DNA of 64,000 nucleotides. Origin: Streptomyces griseiscabiei. Its GTDB lineage: Bacteria; Actinomycetota; Actinomycetes; Streptomycetales; Streptomycetaceae. The stretch covers positions 806,001 to 870,000 of the forward strand of contig NZ_JAGJBZ010000001.1 of assembly GCF_020010925.1 (NCBI RefSeq). The letters run 5' to 3'. The translations under genes and the position numbers were made by a program. Under the pieces are notes generated by a model, which ran no database searches, had not been told where the DNA came from, and saw only the letters and a list, made by a program, of their open reading frames with translations. This document shows, in pieces, positions 1-9,345 of this stretch. The first letter of the stretch is position 1; each line of letters begins with the position of its first letter.

Positions 1-862
1 GATCGTCCTGGTCGAAGCGGAAGTGCAGCTCGCGCCGGACGGTGAACAGCGAGGCCTCCGCGTCGGCCGGGCCGCCGGACGGCCGCAGCGCGTACACGAG
101 GGTGTGGGCGGCGACGACCTCCAGGGTGCCGGAGTCGAACTCGGCGGCCTGCAGGGTGCCCTGTACGCGGACCTTCCGGTCGGCGAGTTCCGCGCGGGCC
201 GGGTCGAAGCGGACCAGCCAGCCGGTGGGCGCGTGCCGCCCGTCCGCCGCCGGATGGTCGAAACTCTGCTCGAACTGGTCGAGCTGTTCGGAGTCGAGCA
301 GCCGCCGCACCGGCTGGACGGTGGTGCCGCCGAGCACCTCCGGGTCGAGCGCGGAGGCGACCAGGTACTCCTTGGCGATGGTCAGCGCGGAGACGACCTG
401 GCTGTCGGTGAAGTGCTCGGTGCGCCGGGTGGCCGGCATGGTGATGCCCTCGGCCCCGACCCGGAACCGGGCGGCCGGGCTGTGCGCGTACAGCGTCTCC
501 GGCTCCGTGGCGCCGGGCACCGCGGACTGCGGGGACAGCGGGATCACCGTCATCCGCAGCGGCTCGGTGGGCTTCGCGGCCGGAGTGTCGTACGGATGGC
601 GGACGCCCATGTAGATCGCGGTGGCGAAGGCGAGGGCGATCAGCAGCACGAGGACCAGGGCCTGCCGGGAGAGGCCGCGGCGTACGGCCGGGCGGCGGCG
701 TACGGCCGGGGCGTGGTCGGAGAGGCGTTCCTGGGCGGAGAACTCCTGGAGGCGGGCAGCACGGATGAACGATTCGTCGAAGACGACGGATCGGTATTCG
801 TCCTCTCCACCGCCGGGGGCGCCCTCGGGGCTCCCCTCAGGTGGGTTTCCGGGCCCGCCCAT
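1..862 (-). CDS. Single-pass membrane protein, 3' part cut by the window edge
   Basis: No function is recognised. Reading from the ATG at 862, the protein has a Gly/Pro/Glu-rich cytoplasmic start of about 25 residues. A short segment follows with the motif SVVFDESFIRAA, then a basic stretch containing two copies of PAVRR. One transmembrane helix comes next (about residues 64-84, LVLVLLIALAFATAIYMGV). The remainder is an extracytoplasmic domain that runs off the window at base 1 and contains a conserved-looking FTVRRELHF segment. The neighbouring gene at 985 encodes a protein with the same SVVFDE motif and the same topology, so the two look like a duplicated pair. Such pairs sit next to proA and nadD-type genes in Streptomyces, as far as I recall. 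The start at 862 is chosen because the alternative ATG at 866 runs into a stop within ten codons. Confidence 0.75.
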   Translation of the reverse strand, partial: MGGPGNPPEGSPEGAPGGGEDEYRSVVFDESFIRAARLQEFSAQERLSDHAPAVRRRPAVRRGLSRQALVLVLLIALAFATAIYMGVRHPYDTPAAKPTEPLRMTVIPLSPQSAVPGATEPETLYAHSPAARFRVGAEGITMPATRRTEHFTDSQVVSALTIAKEYLVASALDPEVLGGTTVQPVRRLLDSEQLDQFEQSFDHPAADGRHAPTGWLVRFDPARAELADRKVRVQGTLQAAEFDSGTLEVVAAHTLVYALRPSGGPADAEASLFTVRRELHFRFDQDD

Positions 863-984
863 ACATGGAGAGTAGGTCTTCCGGGGCCTCGGTAAACGCC
901 CTGCTCCACCACAAGTTCTGACAGGTCCTCACCAAGGTTCACGCACCAGGGGCGCACCGCGCTCCGGGGCCCGCACGCGGCGCG

Positions 985-1584
985 TCAGGGGGTGCGGGGG
1001 TCCGCCGACACCGCCGGCTGGGAGAAGTCCGCGGAGGCGGAGGGGCCGGTCGGGGTGCCCTGTCCGACGCCGGTGGTGGCGGGCGGCAGCGGGACCTCGC
1101 CGCGTCCGGAGGAGGCGCCCCGGTAGACCGCGGTGAAGGCCAGCGCGACCATGCCGATGCCCATCACCAGGGCGAGGATCCAGGCGACGGGCCGGTGCCA
1201 GCGGGTCTGCTTGCCGTACGGCCTGCCGTAGGCCCCGTCGGCGCCGTAGCGGGCCTCCAGGACCTCGGGGTCGTCGAGGTCGTCCAGGTCGTCGTCGCGG
1301 CCGAAGTCGGGGCCGTCGGAGCCGAAGCCGTCGTCGTAGCGGTCGTCGTCGCCGCGTACGCCTCTGGAGTGGGCCCGGCGGGCCTCGGCCTCCTGGGCGG
1401 CGGCGCGGGCCTCCGCTGCTGCGAGCAGACGTTCGATCGCGGTCGGCTCGTGGACCACGGCCGCCCGTACGAAGTCCTCGTCGAAGACCACGGAGGCGAA
1501 CTCTTCGTCCATACCCCCGCGGTCGCGGTCGTCGTCGGGCTCCCAGCCGTTCGGGAACGGCGTGCCCCCCACGTCCTCCGGCAC
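985..1584 (-). CDS. Single-pass membrane protein with acidic linker, paralogue of its neighbour
   Basis: A protein of about 200 residues with no recognised function. The N-terminal part carries EEFASVVFDEDFVRAA, matching SVVFDESFIRAA in the next gene. An alanine-rich predicted helix (IERLLAAAEARAAAQEAEA) follows, then a strongly acidic Asp-rich stretch. A single membrane helix (AWILALVMGIGMVALAFTAVY) precedes a Pro/Ser/Thr-rich tail. The start is uncertain: GTG at 1584 is used here, but TTG at 1611, GTG at 1572 and ATG at 1512 are in frame. The ATG at 1512 begins just before the shared motif. The gene is upstream of, and reads in the same direction as, the partial gene at 1-862, with 122 bases between them. 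Confidence 0.75.
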   Translation of the reverse strand: MPEDVGGTPFPNGWEPDDDRDRGGMDEEFASVVFDEDFVRAAVVHEPTAIERLLAAAEARAAAQEAEARRAHSRGVRGDDDRYDDGFGSDGPDFGRDDDLDDLDDPEVLEARYGADGAYGRPYGKQTRWHRPVAWILALVMGIGMVALAFTAVYRGASSGRGEVPLPPATTGVGQGTPTGPSASADFSQPAVSADPRTP

Positions 1585-1707
1585 GGATCCAGAGTAGACC
1601 GGGGTGGTCAATTTGGGCAGACGGTAAGGAAATTCATCCGTTTTGCCAGCTGGACACCAGGCTGTTCACAGGAACGGACCGGCGCCCCCCGAGCCCCGTG
1701 CGCCCCC

Positions 1708-2994
1708 TCAGCGCCGTACGTGCCCGTCGCCCGTGACGATGTACTTCGTGCTGGTCAGCTCGGGCAGACCCATCGGGCCCCGGGCGTGCAGCTTCTGGGT
1801 GGAGATGCCGATCTCGGCGCCGAAGCCGAACTGGCCGCCGTCGGTGAAACGGGTCGAGGCGTTGACGGCGACCGTCGTGGAGTCGACCAGCTGGGTGAAG
1901 CGGCGGGCCGCCTGCTGGGAGGTGGTGACGATCGCCTCGGTGTGGCCGGAGCTCCACAGCCGGATGTGCTCCACGGCCCGGTCGAGCGAGTCGACGACGG
2001 CGGCGGCGATGTCGTACGACAGGTACTCGGTCTCCCAGTCCTCGGTCGTGGCCTCGACCACGGTGGCCTTGGAGTCCTTCGCGTACGCCAGGACCCGCTC
2101 GTCGGCGTGGACGGTGACCCCGGCCTCGGCGAGCGCGTCGAGGGCGCGGGGCAGGAACTCGGGGGCGATGTCCTGGTGGACGAGGAGGGTCTCGGCGGCG
2201 TTGCAGACGCTGACCCGGTGGGCCTTGGAGTTGATCAGGATCTCGACCGCCGTGTCGAGGTCGGCCTGGGCGTCGACGTAGACGTGGCAGTTGCCCGTGC
2301 CGGTCTCGATCACCGGGACGGTGGACTCCTCGACGACCGAACGGATGAGGGAGGCGCCGCCGCGCGGGATGAGCACGTCGACCAGACCGCGGGCGCGCAT
2401 CAGCTCGCGCACGGAGTCACGGCTCTCGCCGGGGACGAGCTGGACGGCGTCGGCGGGCAGGCCGGCGCCGCCGACGGCGTCCCGGAGGACCCGGACGAGG
2501 GCGGTGTTGGACTCGTAGGCGGAGGACGAGCCGCGCAGCAGGACCGCGTTGCCGGACTTCAGGCAGAGGGCGGCGGCGTCCACGGTCACGTTCGGGCGGG
2601 CCTCGTAGATGATGCCGACGACGCCGAGCGGGACCCGGACCTGGCGCAGGTCGATGCCGTTCGGGAGGGTGGAGCCGCGGACGACCTCGCCGACCGGGTC
2701 GGGCAGCGCGGCCACGTCACGGACGTCGGCGGCGATCGCGCGCACCCGCTCCGGGGTGAGCGTGAGCCGGTCGACGATCGCCTCGCTGGTGCCTGCCTGA
2801 CGGGCCTTCTCGATGTCCTTGGCGTTGGCCTCGACGATCTCGCTCGTACGGACCTCCAGGGCGTCCGCGATGGCAAGCAGCGCGTCGTCCTTGTCGGCGC
2901 GCGGGAGCGGCGCGAGGTCGGCTGCGGCGGCCTTGGCACGGTAGGCGGCCCGGGTGACCGGCGTCATGGAGTCGTAAGGCGAGAGCGAGGTCAT
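1708..2994 (-). CDS. proA: Glutamate-5-semialdehyde dehydrogenase (gamma-glutamyl phosphate reductase)
   Basis: Catalyses the NADPH-dependent reduction of gamma-glutamyl phosphate to glutamate-5-semialdehyde, the second step of proline synthesis, in the cytoplasm. At 428 residues it has normal family length. The aldehyde-dehydrogenase fold is complete: [14 protein letters not shown] in the nucleotide-binding part, and the catalytic cysteine at about residue 264 in [14 protein letters not shown]. It lies downstream of proB on the same strand, with the small gene at 3079-3555 between them, so the three probably form a proline operon. The ATG at 2994 begins [10 protein letters not shown] and gives a full-length product. 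Confidence 0.97.
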   Translation of the reverse strand: MTSLSPYDSMTPVTRAAYRAKAAAADLAPLPRADKDDALLAIADALEVRTSEIVEANAKDIEKARQAGTSEAIVDRLTLTPERVRAIAADVRDVAALPDPVGEVVRGSTLPNGIDLRQVRVPLGVVGIIYEARPNVTVDAAALCLKSGNAVLLRGSSSAYESNTALVRVLRDAVGGAGLPADAVQLVPGESRDSVRELMRARGLVDVLIPRGGASLIRSVVEESTVPVIETGTGNCHVYVDAQADLDTAVEILINSKAHRVSVCNAAETLLVHQDIAPEFLPRALDALAEAGVTVHADERVLAYAKDSKATVVEATTEDWETEYLSYDIAAAVVDSLDRAVEHIRLWSSGHTEAIVTTSQQAARRFTQLVDSTTVAVNASTRFTDGGQFGFGAEIGISTQKLHARGPMGLPELTSTKYIVTGDGHVRR

Positions 2995-3078
2995 GGGGAA
3001 AGGGTAGTGCGCCCGGCGGAGGCGTTCACCGGCTGTTCCACAGCGCGAGACGCCCTCCCGGGGCGGCCGGCGGGAGGG

Positions 3079-3555
3079 TCAGAAGGGGTGGACGCCCACG
3101 GGCGTGGCCGGGGGCGGGCCGTAGCCCTCGGCGATGCGCAGGTGGTACGTCTGGCGGTCGATGACCTCCAGGCCGACGATCTCCCAGGGCGGCAGCCCGG
3201 CCGTCCGGCGGTGCTCGCCCCACAGCCGCAGGGCGACGGCGGCCGCGTCGTGGAGGTCGCGGGCCTCCTCCCAGTAGCGGATCTCGGCGTGGTCGTTGGC
3301 ATAGCGGCTGGTCAGCAGAAAGGGGTGGTCGTGGGCGAGCTGTTCGAGGCCGCGCCGCACCTCCTTGAGGGGGGCCTCGGGACCGGAGACACTCAGGGTG
3401 ACGTGCCACAGCCGGGGCAGGTCCTGCGGTTTCTCGGCGCTCTCGCCCTCGTACGTGTCCGAGGCGGCGACGCTGGTGAGCGTCCGCTCCTCGCCCGCCG
3501 CACGGGAGGTACCACCACCACGGGACGCCGCGGCCCCGGGGCGTACTCGTCTCAC
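3079..3555 (-). CDS. Conserved hypothetical protein between proA and proB
   Basis: A 158-residue soluble protein of unknown function. The GTG start at 3555 has a strong ribosome site (AAGGAGG, five bases upstream). The first 45 residues are low-complexity. The folded part begins around LPRLWHVTLSVSGPEAPLKEVRRGLEQL and contains HPFLLTSRYANDHAEIRYWEEARDL and PPWEIVGLEVIDRQTYHLR. This resembles a small alpha/beta ferredoxin-like domain by pattern only. No catalytic motif is evident. Its place inside the proline gene group and the same orientation suggest co-transcription, but a role in proline synthesis is not shown by the sequence. Confidence 0.8.
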   Translation of the reverse strand: MRRVRPGAAASRGGGTSRAAGEERTLTSVAASDTYEGESAEKPQDLPRLWHVTLSVSGPEAPLKEVRRGLEQLAHDHPFLLTSRYANDHAEIRYWEEARDLHDAAAVALRLWGEHRRTAGLPPWEIVGLEVIDRQTYHLRIAEGYGPPPATPVGVHPF

Positions 3556-3729
3556 GACGGCCTCCTTCGCAACGATGTCGTGCCTCGTATCAGGTCGTGC
3601 AGCAGCTCTTCACAGGTCGTGCGGAATCCCCCTGGGACAAAGTTGAGCAGGCTCAGGGCCTTCGCGTGGTGGTTTTACGGAACGTGCACCGCCGGGGCCC
3701 GTGCTCCGGCCCCTCCAGGGGGCCGCTGG

Positions 3730-4863
3730 TCAGGGGTGCAGGAGGACGAGGTCGTCCCTGTGTACGACCTCTCGTTCGTACGCGGGACCCAGCTCGCGCG
3801 CCAGTTCCCGGGTCGATCGGCCGATCAGCTGGGGGATCTCCTTGGCGTCGAAGTTCACCAGTCCGCGCGCGACCGCCCGGCCCGCGCCGTCGCGCAGTTC
3901 CACGGGGTCACCGGCGGTGAAGTCGCCCTCGACGGCCGCGATGCCGGCCGGCAGCAGCGAGGTGCGGCGCTCGACGACCGCGCGCACGGCCCCGTCGTCG
4001 AGGACGAGCGCGCCCTGCGGGGTGGAGGCGTGCTGGAGCCACAGCAGCCGGTCGGCGGACCGCTTGCCGGTGGGGTGGAAGTACGTCCCGGTGTCCCCGC
4101 CCGACAGGGCGTCCGCCGCGTGGACCGCGCTGGTCAGGACCACGGGGATGCCCGCCCCGGTGGCGATCCCGGCCGCCTCGACCTTGGTGACCATGCCCCC
4201 GGTGCCGACGCCCGCCTTGCCGGCGCTGCCGATCTCCACGTGCGCGAGGTCCGCGGGCCCCCGTACCTCCGCGATCCGCGACGTACCGGGCCTGCCGGGG
4301 TCGCCGTCGTACACCCCGTCCACGTCCGACAGCAGGACCAGCAGGTCCGCCCGTACGAGGTGGGCGACGAGGGCGGCGAGGCGGTCGTTGTCGCCGAAGC
4401 GGATCTCGTCCGTGGCGACGGTGTCGTTCTCGTTGACGACCGGCAGCGCGCCCATCGCGAGGAGCTTGTCGAGGGTGCGGGAGGCGTTGCGGTGGTGGGC
4501 GCGGCGGCTCATGTCGTCGGAGGTGAGGAGCACCTGGCCGACGCGGATGCCGTAGCGGGCGCAGGAGGCCGTGTAGCGGGCCACCAGCAGGCCCTGGCCG
4601 ACGCTGGCGGCGGCCTGCTGCCGGGCGAGGTCCTTGGGGCGCCGGCGCAGGCCCAGCGGGGCGAGTCCGGCGGCGATGGCACCGGAGGAGACGAGGACGA
4701 CCTCCCGCTCGCCACCGCTGCGGGCCTTGGCGAGGACGTCCACGAGGGCGTCCACCCGGTCCGCGTCGAGGCCGCCGGACGCCGTCGTCAGCGACGAGGA
4801 GCCCACCTTGACGACGATCCGGTGCGCTTCCGCCACGCCCTGCCTTGCCGCTGACACGCTCAT
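3730..4863 (-). CDS. proB: Glutamate 5-kinase
   Basis: Phosphorylates glutamate to gamma-glutamyl phosphate with ATP, the committed and usually proline-inhibited step of proline synthesis. The 377-residue product has the amino-acid-kinase domain (VVKVGSSSLT near the start, LVSSGAIAAGL, NENDTVATDEIRFGDND, GTGGMVTKVEAA) followed by a C-terminal PUA domain of roughly 90 residues (GALVLDDGAVRAV to LVNFDAKEIPQLIG). The ATG at 4863 (MSVSAARQG) is preferred over an in-frame ATG 18 codons upstream because it matches the usual N-terminus and has a G-rich site just ahead. It is the first gene of the minus-strand proline group and is divergent from the gene at 5237. Confidence 0.96.
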   Translation of the reverse strand: MSVSAARQGVAEAHRIVVKVGSSSLTTASGGLDADRVDALVDVLAKARSGGEREVVLVSSGAIAAGLAPLGLRRRPKDLARQQAAASVGQGLLVARYTASCARYGIRVGQVLLTSDDMSRRAHHRNASRTLDKLLAMGALPVVNENDTVATDEIRFGDNDRLAALVAHLVRADLLVLLSDVDGVYDGDPGRPGTSRIAEVRGPADLAHVEIGSAGKAGVGTGGMVTKVEAAGIATGAGIPVVLTSAVHAADALSGGDTGTYFHPTGKRSADRLLWLQHASTPQGALVLDDGAVRAVVERRTSLLPAGIAAVEGDFTAGDPVELRDGAGRAVARGLVNFDAKEIPQLIGRSTRELARELGPAYEREVVHRDDLVLLHP

Positions 4864-5236
4864 CCCCCATGTTCCGAACCGGCCCGGCGTGCGTACTCCG
4901 GTGTGTGTACTCCGCATCTCTACTCCGCAATCTACGGGAGCGCGCGGACCGTCGGCGTCCTCATTTCGAGGGGCGGACGGCGGCGGTGCCGGGGGCGGAC
5001 GGGGTGGTCCGTCTCCGGCCCCTTCCGAAGGGCCCTTCGGAAGGGGGCCTTCATGAGGAGATGCCGGGACAGCCCTCTGGGTTCCATGCGTTATGTCCGA
5101 CTACCGCCGATTGCTCCTGTCGAAGATTGCTCCCCGGCCTCCCTAGGTCATACGGTCAGGGATCGGCCTCCTTCAGGCCACCCCCAGACTCACCCTCCCC
5201 CCTCCGTCCGTCGCACCCTCCGCAGGAGCCCAGCCC
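4864..5236. promoter_or_regulatory. Divergent intergenic region between proB and the polymer transferase gene
   Basis: This 373-base gene-free stretch must hold the promoters for proB (minus) and the gene at 5237 (plus). Its main feature is the 28-base perfect palindrome at 5019-5046, described separately. The plus-strand gene has an AGGAG ribosome site about eight bases before its GTG. I see no convincing protein-coding content. Confidence 0.5.
5019..5046. repeat. 28-base perfect palindrome in a divergent promoter region
   Basis: Two 14-base arms are exactly complementary with no spacer, and each arm itself contains a small CTTCCGAAG-type dyad. The arms are CCCCTTCCGAAGGG and its complement. 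It lies between divergent genes, so it is not an ordinary end-of-gene terminator for either. It could be an operator, a cruciform, or a 5'-leader hairpin of the gene at 5237. Confidence 0.6.
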
Positions 5237-7309
5237 GTGCCCTCCGCAGGCCTCGCACCCCGCCGCATCGCGCAGCTGTCAGCGCTGTTCGCGATGTTCG
5301 CGCTCTTCACGGCCCAGACCGTCTCCGCGCTGCTGCCGAACATTCCCTTGTTCGTCGCCGCGAGCGCGGCGGGCCTCGTCCTGGACACGTTCCTCCAGTA
5401 CCGGGATCCCGGACTGCTCTCACTGCTGGGCAAGGTCCGCTTCGACGCGCTGGTCCGCCAGCTGCTGCGCGACATGCTGATCCTGGTGGGACTGCTGCGC
5501 ATCGACGGCCTGCCGCTGAGCGAGCAGGCCCCGCTCGTGGTCGGCCTTCTGGTCTTCTACGTCGCGCACTTCACCTGCCAGGCCGTCTCGGTGCTGGTCC
5601 GCCGCACCCGGACGCTGCCGATCGTCACCCGCAACATCGACGCCTCCGCGCTGCGGCTCACCGCCTCACCGCCGCGTCTCCTGGCCCGCCGCCAGGCGCA
5701 CCGCCTGCTGACCTTCTCGCTGCCGATCACGGCCGGCCTGGTGCTCACCGCGGCCACGAAGGACGCCACCTGGGGCGGTCTGGGCCTCGGCGCCTCGCTC
5801 GGCGCTCTCGTCGTCGGTACGGCGTACCTGGCGACCTGGCTGCTGCCGAAGAAGCGCGCCAAGAGCGAGCAGCAGGTCATGGAGTGGCTGGACCAGTGGC
5901 TCGCCGACTACCGGCCGACCACCGCGATGTACTTCTCCGGCGGTACGACGTCGGCGTACCAGGCGAACATGTGGCTCTCCACGCTCTCCCAGCTGGAGAA
6001 GCCGCTGATCGTGCTGCGTGAGCGCTTCATGGTGCAGAAGATCGACGCGACCGACGTGCCGGTCATCTGCTTCCCGAAGGTCTCGACGATGTTCTCCCTG
6101 GAGAACTCGACGCTGAAGATGATGCTGCACCCGGCCAACGCCGCGAAGACCTCCCAGGTGCTGCGCATCCCCACCGTCAAGCACGCCTTCATCAACCACG
6201 GCGAGAGCGACAAGCTGTCCTCCTGCAACCCGTACGCGAAGGCGTACGACGAGGTGTGGGTCGCCGGTCCCGCCGCGCGTGAGCGGTACGCGCTCGCCGA
6301 GGTCGGGGTCGAGGACAAGGACATCGTCGAGGTCGGCCGTCCGCAGCTGGCGCCGATCCGCCCGTACGCGGGCCCGCCGACCGGCACGTTCACGACCGTC
6401 CTCTACGCCCCCACCTGGGAGGGCTGGGACGGCAACCCCGGCAACACGTCCGTGGTCCTGGCCGGCGAGAACATCGTCCGGGGGCTGCTCGCCGACGACA
6501 ACGTCCGGCTGCTCTACAAGCCGCACCCGATGACCGGTTCCGTCGACCCGCGCGCGGGCGCCGCGAACGAGCGGATCAAGGCGATGATCCGCGAGGCCAA
6601 CACCAAGCGGACGGGTACGCGGCCGGGCGCCGACGCCGCGGCCGAACTGGCCCGCCGTACCGCCGAGCTGGACAGGCTCACCTCGACCTCCTTCCGGGCC
6701 AGCGCGGACGAGATGGAGCGGATGCTGCTGCAGGGCACGCCCAGCGGTGACCGTGAGGCGGCGATCTTCGAGGCGACGCTGGCCTGGGAGAAGGCGTACT
6801 GGGCGTCGTTCCCGGAGTGGGAGCACCGGATCGTCACCGAGGCGCGGCCCGCGATCTTCGCCTGCTTCAACGTGTCGGACCTGCTGATCAGCGATGTCTC
6901 GTCGGTGGTCTCCGACTGGCTGTCCAGCGAGAAGCCGTACTCGGTCGCCAACACCTCCGGGCTGTCGGAGGAGGCGTTCCGCACGGCCTTCCCGACGGTC
7001 TCCGCGGGTGTCGTGCTGACGCCGAAGGCGGGCGGTGTCCCGGCGCTGCTCGACTCGGTGCGCAACCCCGAGAAGGACCGCTTCGGCAAGGCCCGCGCCG
7101 ACCTGAAGGAACAGCTCCTCGGCCCCTCGGACCCGCCGTCGCTCGTCCGCTTCGACCGCGCGGTCAAGGCCCTGTGCGCCAAGGCCGACGCCCGCCGTGT
7201 CCGCATGGAGTCCCGCCTCGTCGACGAGATGCCGTCGCCCCGGGAGACCGGCGACGAACTCACGGAGGGCGAACCCTCGGAGGGCGAGCCCACGGAGGCC
7301 CTCGCATAG
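5237..7309 (+). CDS. Membrane-anchored CDP-glycerol-type glycerophosphotransferase family protein
   Basis: A 690-residue protein. About six predicted membrane helices fill the first ~215 residues (for example LSALFAMFALFTAQTV and LVVGLLVFYVAHFTCQAVSVL). A large cytoplasmic domain of the teichoic-acid CDP-glycerol glycerophosphotransferase type follows. Diagnostic segments are KHAFINHGESDK, VLYAPTWEGWDG, LLYKPHPMTG and LLISDVSSVVSDWLSSEKPY. The family transfers glycerol- or polyol-phosphate units to build anionic wall polymers. Here the likely role is synthesis of a Streptomyces wall-linked phosphopolymer. The C-terminus ends in Glu/Pro-rich repeats (EGEPSEGEPTE). Start GTG 5237 follows an AGGAG site. 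The gene is convergent with obg and ends at a strong hairpin. Confidence 0.85.
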   Translation: MPSAGLAPRRIAQLSALFAMFALFTAQTVSALLPNIPLFVAASAAGLVLDTFLQYRDPGLLSLLGKVRFDALVRQLLRDMLILVGLLRIDGLPLSEQAPLVVGLLVFYVAHFTCQAVSVLVRRTRTLPIVTRNIDASALRLTASPPRLLARRQAHRLLTFSLPITAGLVLTAATKDATWGGLGLGASLGALVVGTAYLATWLLPKKRAKSEQQVMEWLDQWLADYRPTTAMYFSGGTTSAYQANMWLSTLSQLEKPLIVLRERFMVQKIDATDVPVICFPKVSTMFSLENSTLKMMLHPANAAKTSQVLRIPTVKHAFINHGESDKLSSCNPYAKAYDEVWVAGPAARERYALAEVGVEDKDIVEVGRPQLAPIRPYAGPPTGTFTTVLYAPTWEGWDGNPGNTSVVLAGENIVRGLLADDNVRLLYKPHPMTGSVDPRAGAANERIKAMIREANTKRTGTRPGADAAAELARRTAELDRLTSTSFRASADEMERMLLQGTPSGDREAAIFEATLAWEKAYWASFPEWEHRIVTEARPAIFACFNVSDLLISDVSSVVSDWLSSEKPYSVANTSGLSEEAFRTAFPTVSAGVVLTPKAGGVPALLDSVRNPEKDRFGKARADLKEQLLGPSDPPSLVRFDRAVKALCAKADARRVRMESRLVDEMPSPRETGDELTEGEPSEGEPTEALA

Positions 7310-7324
7310 CCCCCTGCAACGACC

Positions 7325-7356
7325 GAAGGGCCCCGGAGATGTCTCCGGGGCCCTTC
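7325..7356. terminator. Bidirectional terminator between the polymer transferase gene and obg
   Basis: A perfect 14-base stem (GAAGGGCCCCGGAG at 7325-7338, its complement at 7343-7356) with a four-base loop, 15 bases after the plus-strand stop and downstream of obg on the minus strand. Its position suits both convergent genes. Confidence 0.85.
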
Positions 7357-7460
7357 TTCGTCGTCCGGCTCGAACACCGCGCGCCACGGCCTCGGCCGCG
7401 CCCGCCCCGGCCGTCCTGGGACGGCTCGGACCGGAGCGGCTCGGACCGGGAGCGCTCGGA

Positions 7461-8900
7461 CTAGAACGGCTCGAAGTCGTCGTACTCCTTCTGGAGCTCG
7501 TCCCGCGCCGCCTGGCGGTCACGGCGACGCGTGACGGCCGGGCGGGGCTCCTCGAAGCGGTGGTCCTCGCCACGGCGGCCGAGCATCTCCGCGCCGGCCA
7601 TGACGGTCGGCTCCCAGTCGAAGACGACCGCGTTGTCCTCGGGTCCGATGGCGACGCCGTCGCCGGAGCGGGCGCCCGCCTTCATCAGCGCTTCCTCGAC
7701 GCCCAGGCGGTTCAGGCGGTCGGCGAGGTAGCCCACCGCCTCGTCGTTGCTGAAGTCGGTCTGGCGGACCCAGCGCTCGGGCTTCTCACCCCGGACGCGG
7801 AACAGCCCGTCCTCCTCCTGCACGACCGTGAAGCCCGCGTCGTCGACGGCCTTGGGCCGGATGACGATCCGCGTCGCCTCCTCCTTCGGCTTGGCGGCAC
7901 GCGCCCGGCCCACGATGTCGGCGAGCGCGAACGACAGCTCCTTCAGCCCCATGTGGGCGACGGCGGACACCTCGAAGACCCGGTAGCCGCGGGCCTCCAG
8001 GTCCGGCCGCACCATCTCGGCGAGGTCCTTGCCGTCGGGCACGTCGATCTTGTTGAGGACGACGATCCGGGGCCGCTTGTCGAGACCGCCTCCGTACTGC
8101 GTCAGCTCCTCCTCGATGATGTCGAGGTCGGAGACGGGGTCGCGGTCGGACTCCAGCGTCGCGGTGTCGAGGACGTGGACGAGGACGCTGCAGCGCTCGA
8201 CGTGGCGCAGGAACTCCAGGCCCAGGCCCTTGCCCTGGCTCGCACCGGGGATCAGTCCGGGGACGTCGGCGATCGTGTAGACCGTCTCGCCGGCCGTGAC
8301 CACGCCCAGGTTGGGGACGAGGGTGGTGAACGGGTAGTCCGCGATCTTCGGCTTGGCGGCGCTGAGCACCGAGATCAGCGAGGACTTGCCCGCGCTCGGG
8401 TAGCCGACCAGCGCCACATCGGCGACGGTCTTCAGCTCCAGGACGATGTCGCCCGTGTCACCGGGCACACCGAGCAGCGCGAAGCCGGGCGCCTTGCGGC
8501 GGGCGGAGGCGAGGGCCGCGTTGCCGAGGCCGCCCCGGCCGCCCTGCGCGGCGACGAAGGAGGTGCCCTGGCCGACGAGGTCCGCGAGGACGTTGCCCTG
8601 CCGGTCCAGCACCACCGTGCCGTCCGGCACGGGCAGGACCAGGTCCTGCCCGTCCTTGCCCGACCGGTTTCCGCCCTCGCCGGGCTTGCCGTTGGTGGCC
8701 TTGCGGTGCGGGGAGTGGTGGTAGTCGAGGAGAGTCGTCACCGACTGGTCGACGATCAGGATGACGTCGCCGCCCCGGCCGCCGTTGCCGCCGTCGGGGC
8801 CGCCGAGCGGCTTGAACTTCTCCCGGTGGACGGAGGCACAGCCGTGGCCTCCGTTACCCGCGGCGACATTCAGCTCGACGCGGTCCACGAAGGTGGTCAT
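7461..8900 (-). CDS. obgE: Obg family GTPase
   Basis: A ribosome-associated GTPase that, in Streptomyces, is linked to the decision between growth and differentiation. The 479-residue product has the glycine-rich Obg fold (residues about 1-160, with [10 protein letters not shown]). The G domain follows, with the P-loop [13 protein letters not shown] (in [11 protein letters not shown]) and NKID. An OCT domain (about 355-435) and a charged C-terminal tail complete it. The ATG at 8900 starts the canonical [20 protein letters not shown]. It sits downstream of rpmA and rplU on the same strand, the usual bacterial order, with a long hairpin in between. Confidence 0.97.
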   Translation of the reverse strand: MTTFVDRVELNVAAGNGGHGCASVHREKFKPLGGPDGGNGGRGGDVILIVDQSVTTLLDYHHSPHRKATNGKPGEGGNRSGKDGQDLVLPVPDGTVVLDRQGNVLADLVGQGTSFVAAQGGRGGLGNAALASARRKAPGFALLGVPGDTGDIVLELKTVADVALVGYPSAGKSSLISVLSAAKPKIADYPFTTLVPNLGVVTAGETVYTIADVPGLIPGASQGKGLGLEFLRHVERCSVLVHVLDTATLESDRDPVSDLDIIEEELTQYGGGLDKRPRIVVLNKIDVPDGKDLAEMVRPDLEARGYRVFEVSAVAHMGLKELSFALADIVGRARAAKPKEEATRIVIRPKAVDDAGFTVVQEEDGLFRVRGEKPERWVRQTDFSNDEAVGYLADRLNRLGVEEALMKAGARSGDGVAIGPEDNAVVFDWEPTVMAGAEMLGRRGEDHRFEEPRPAVTRRRDRQAARDELQKEYDDFEPF

Positions 8901-8973
8901 GGTGGGTGCCTCCAGATACGCGCTGTGCGTGGTGTGCGTGGTGCTCGGAAATGTCTTACCTGTAACACGTCAA

Positions 8974-9024
8974 AGGCGGACCCGCTTCCCGTACGGAATC
9001 CCGTACGAGAAGTGAGGTCCGCCT
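8974..9024 (-). terminator. Long hairpin between rpmA and obg
   Basis: The outer arms AGGCGGACC (8974-8982) and GGTCCGCCT (9016-9024) pair exactly. The inner arms CTTCCCGTACG and CGTACGAGAAG pair with one mismatch. No T-run follows. Lying inside an otherwise co-directional gene group, it may act as a partial terminator or an mRNA-stabilising end that sets obg below the ribosomal proteins. Confidence 0.6.
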
Positions 9025-9076
9025 CGACGAATCGCTCTACGGAAGCCTTGGTCGAAAGACCGGCGAGTCAGCAGAC

Positions 9077-9331
9077 TCAGGCGGCCGGAACGATGTTGAC
9101 GACCTTGCGACCACGGCTGGTGCCGAACTCGACCGCACCGGCGTTCAGCGCGAACAGCGTGTCGTCCTTGCCGCGACCGACACCCGAGCCCGGGTGGAAG
9201 TGCGTGCCGCGCTGGCGGACCAGGATCTCACCGGCGTTGACGACCTGACCGCCGAAGCGCTTCACGCCGAGCCGCTGAGCATTGGAGTCGCGACCGTTCC
9301 GGGTGGACGATGCGCCCTTCTTGTGTGCCAT
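9077..9331 (-). CDS. rpmA: Ribosomal protein bL27
   Basis: An 84-residue component of the large ribosomal subunit near the peptidyl-transferase centre. The sequence is typical: [29 protein letters not shown], then [28 protein letters not shown]. There is no cleavable N-terminal extension of the kind found in Firmicutes. It follows rplU by 14 bases and is followed by a hairpin and obg. Confidence 0.98.
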   Translation of the reverse strand: MAHKKGASSTRNGRDSNAQRLGVKRFGGQVVNAGEILVRQRGTHFHPGSGVGRGKDDTLFALNAGAVEFGTSRGRKVVNIVPAA

Positions 9332-9345
9332 GTCTCCTCAGTCCC

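Noticed and set aside
1195..4854. A plus-strand frame of about 1200 codons opposite proA and proB
   Set aside because: Same cause: the minus strand holds ProA and ProB with intact motifs, and the opposite frame has no family features.
5053..5236. A possible small ORF from ATG 5053 in the proB upstream region
   Set aside because: It has no stop before the next gene, no clear ribosome site and no third-position GC bias.
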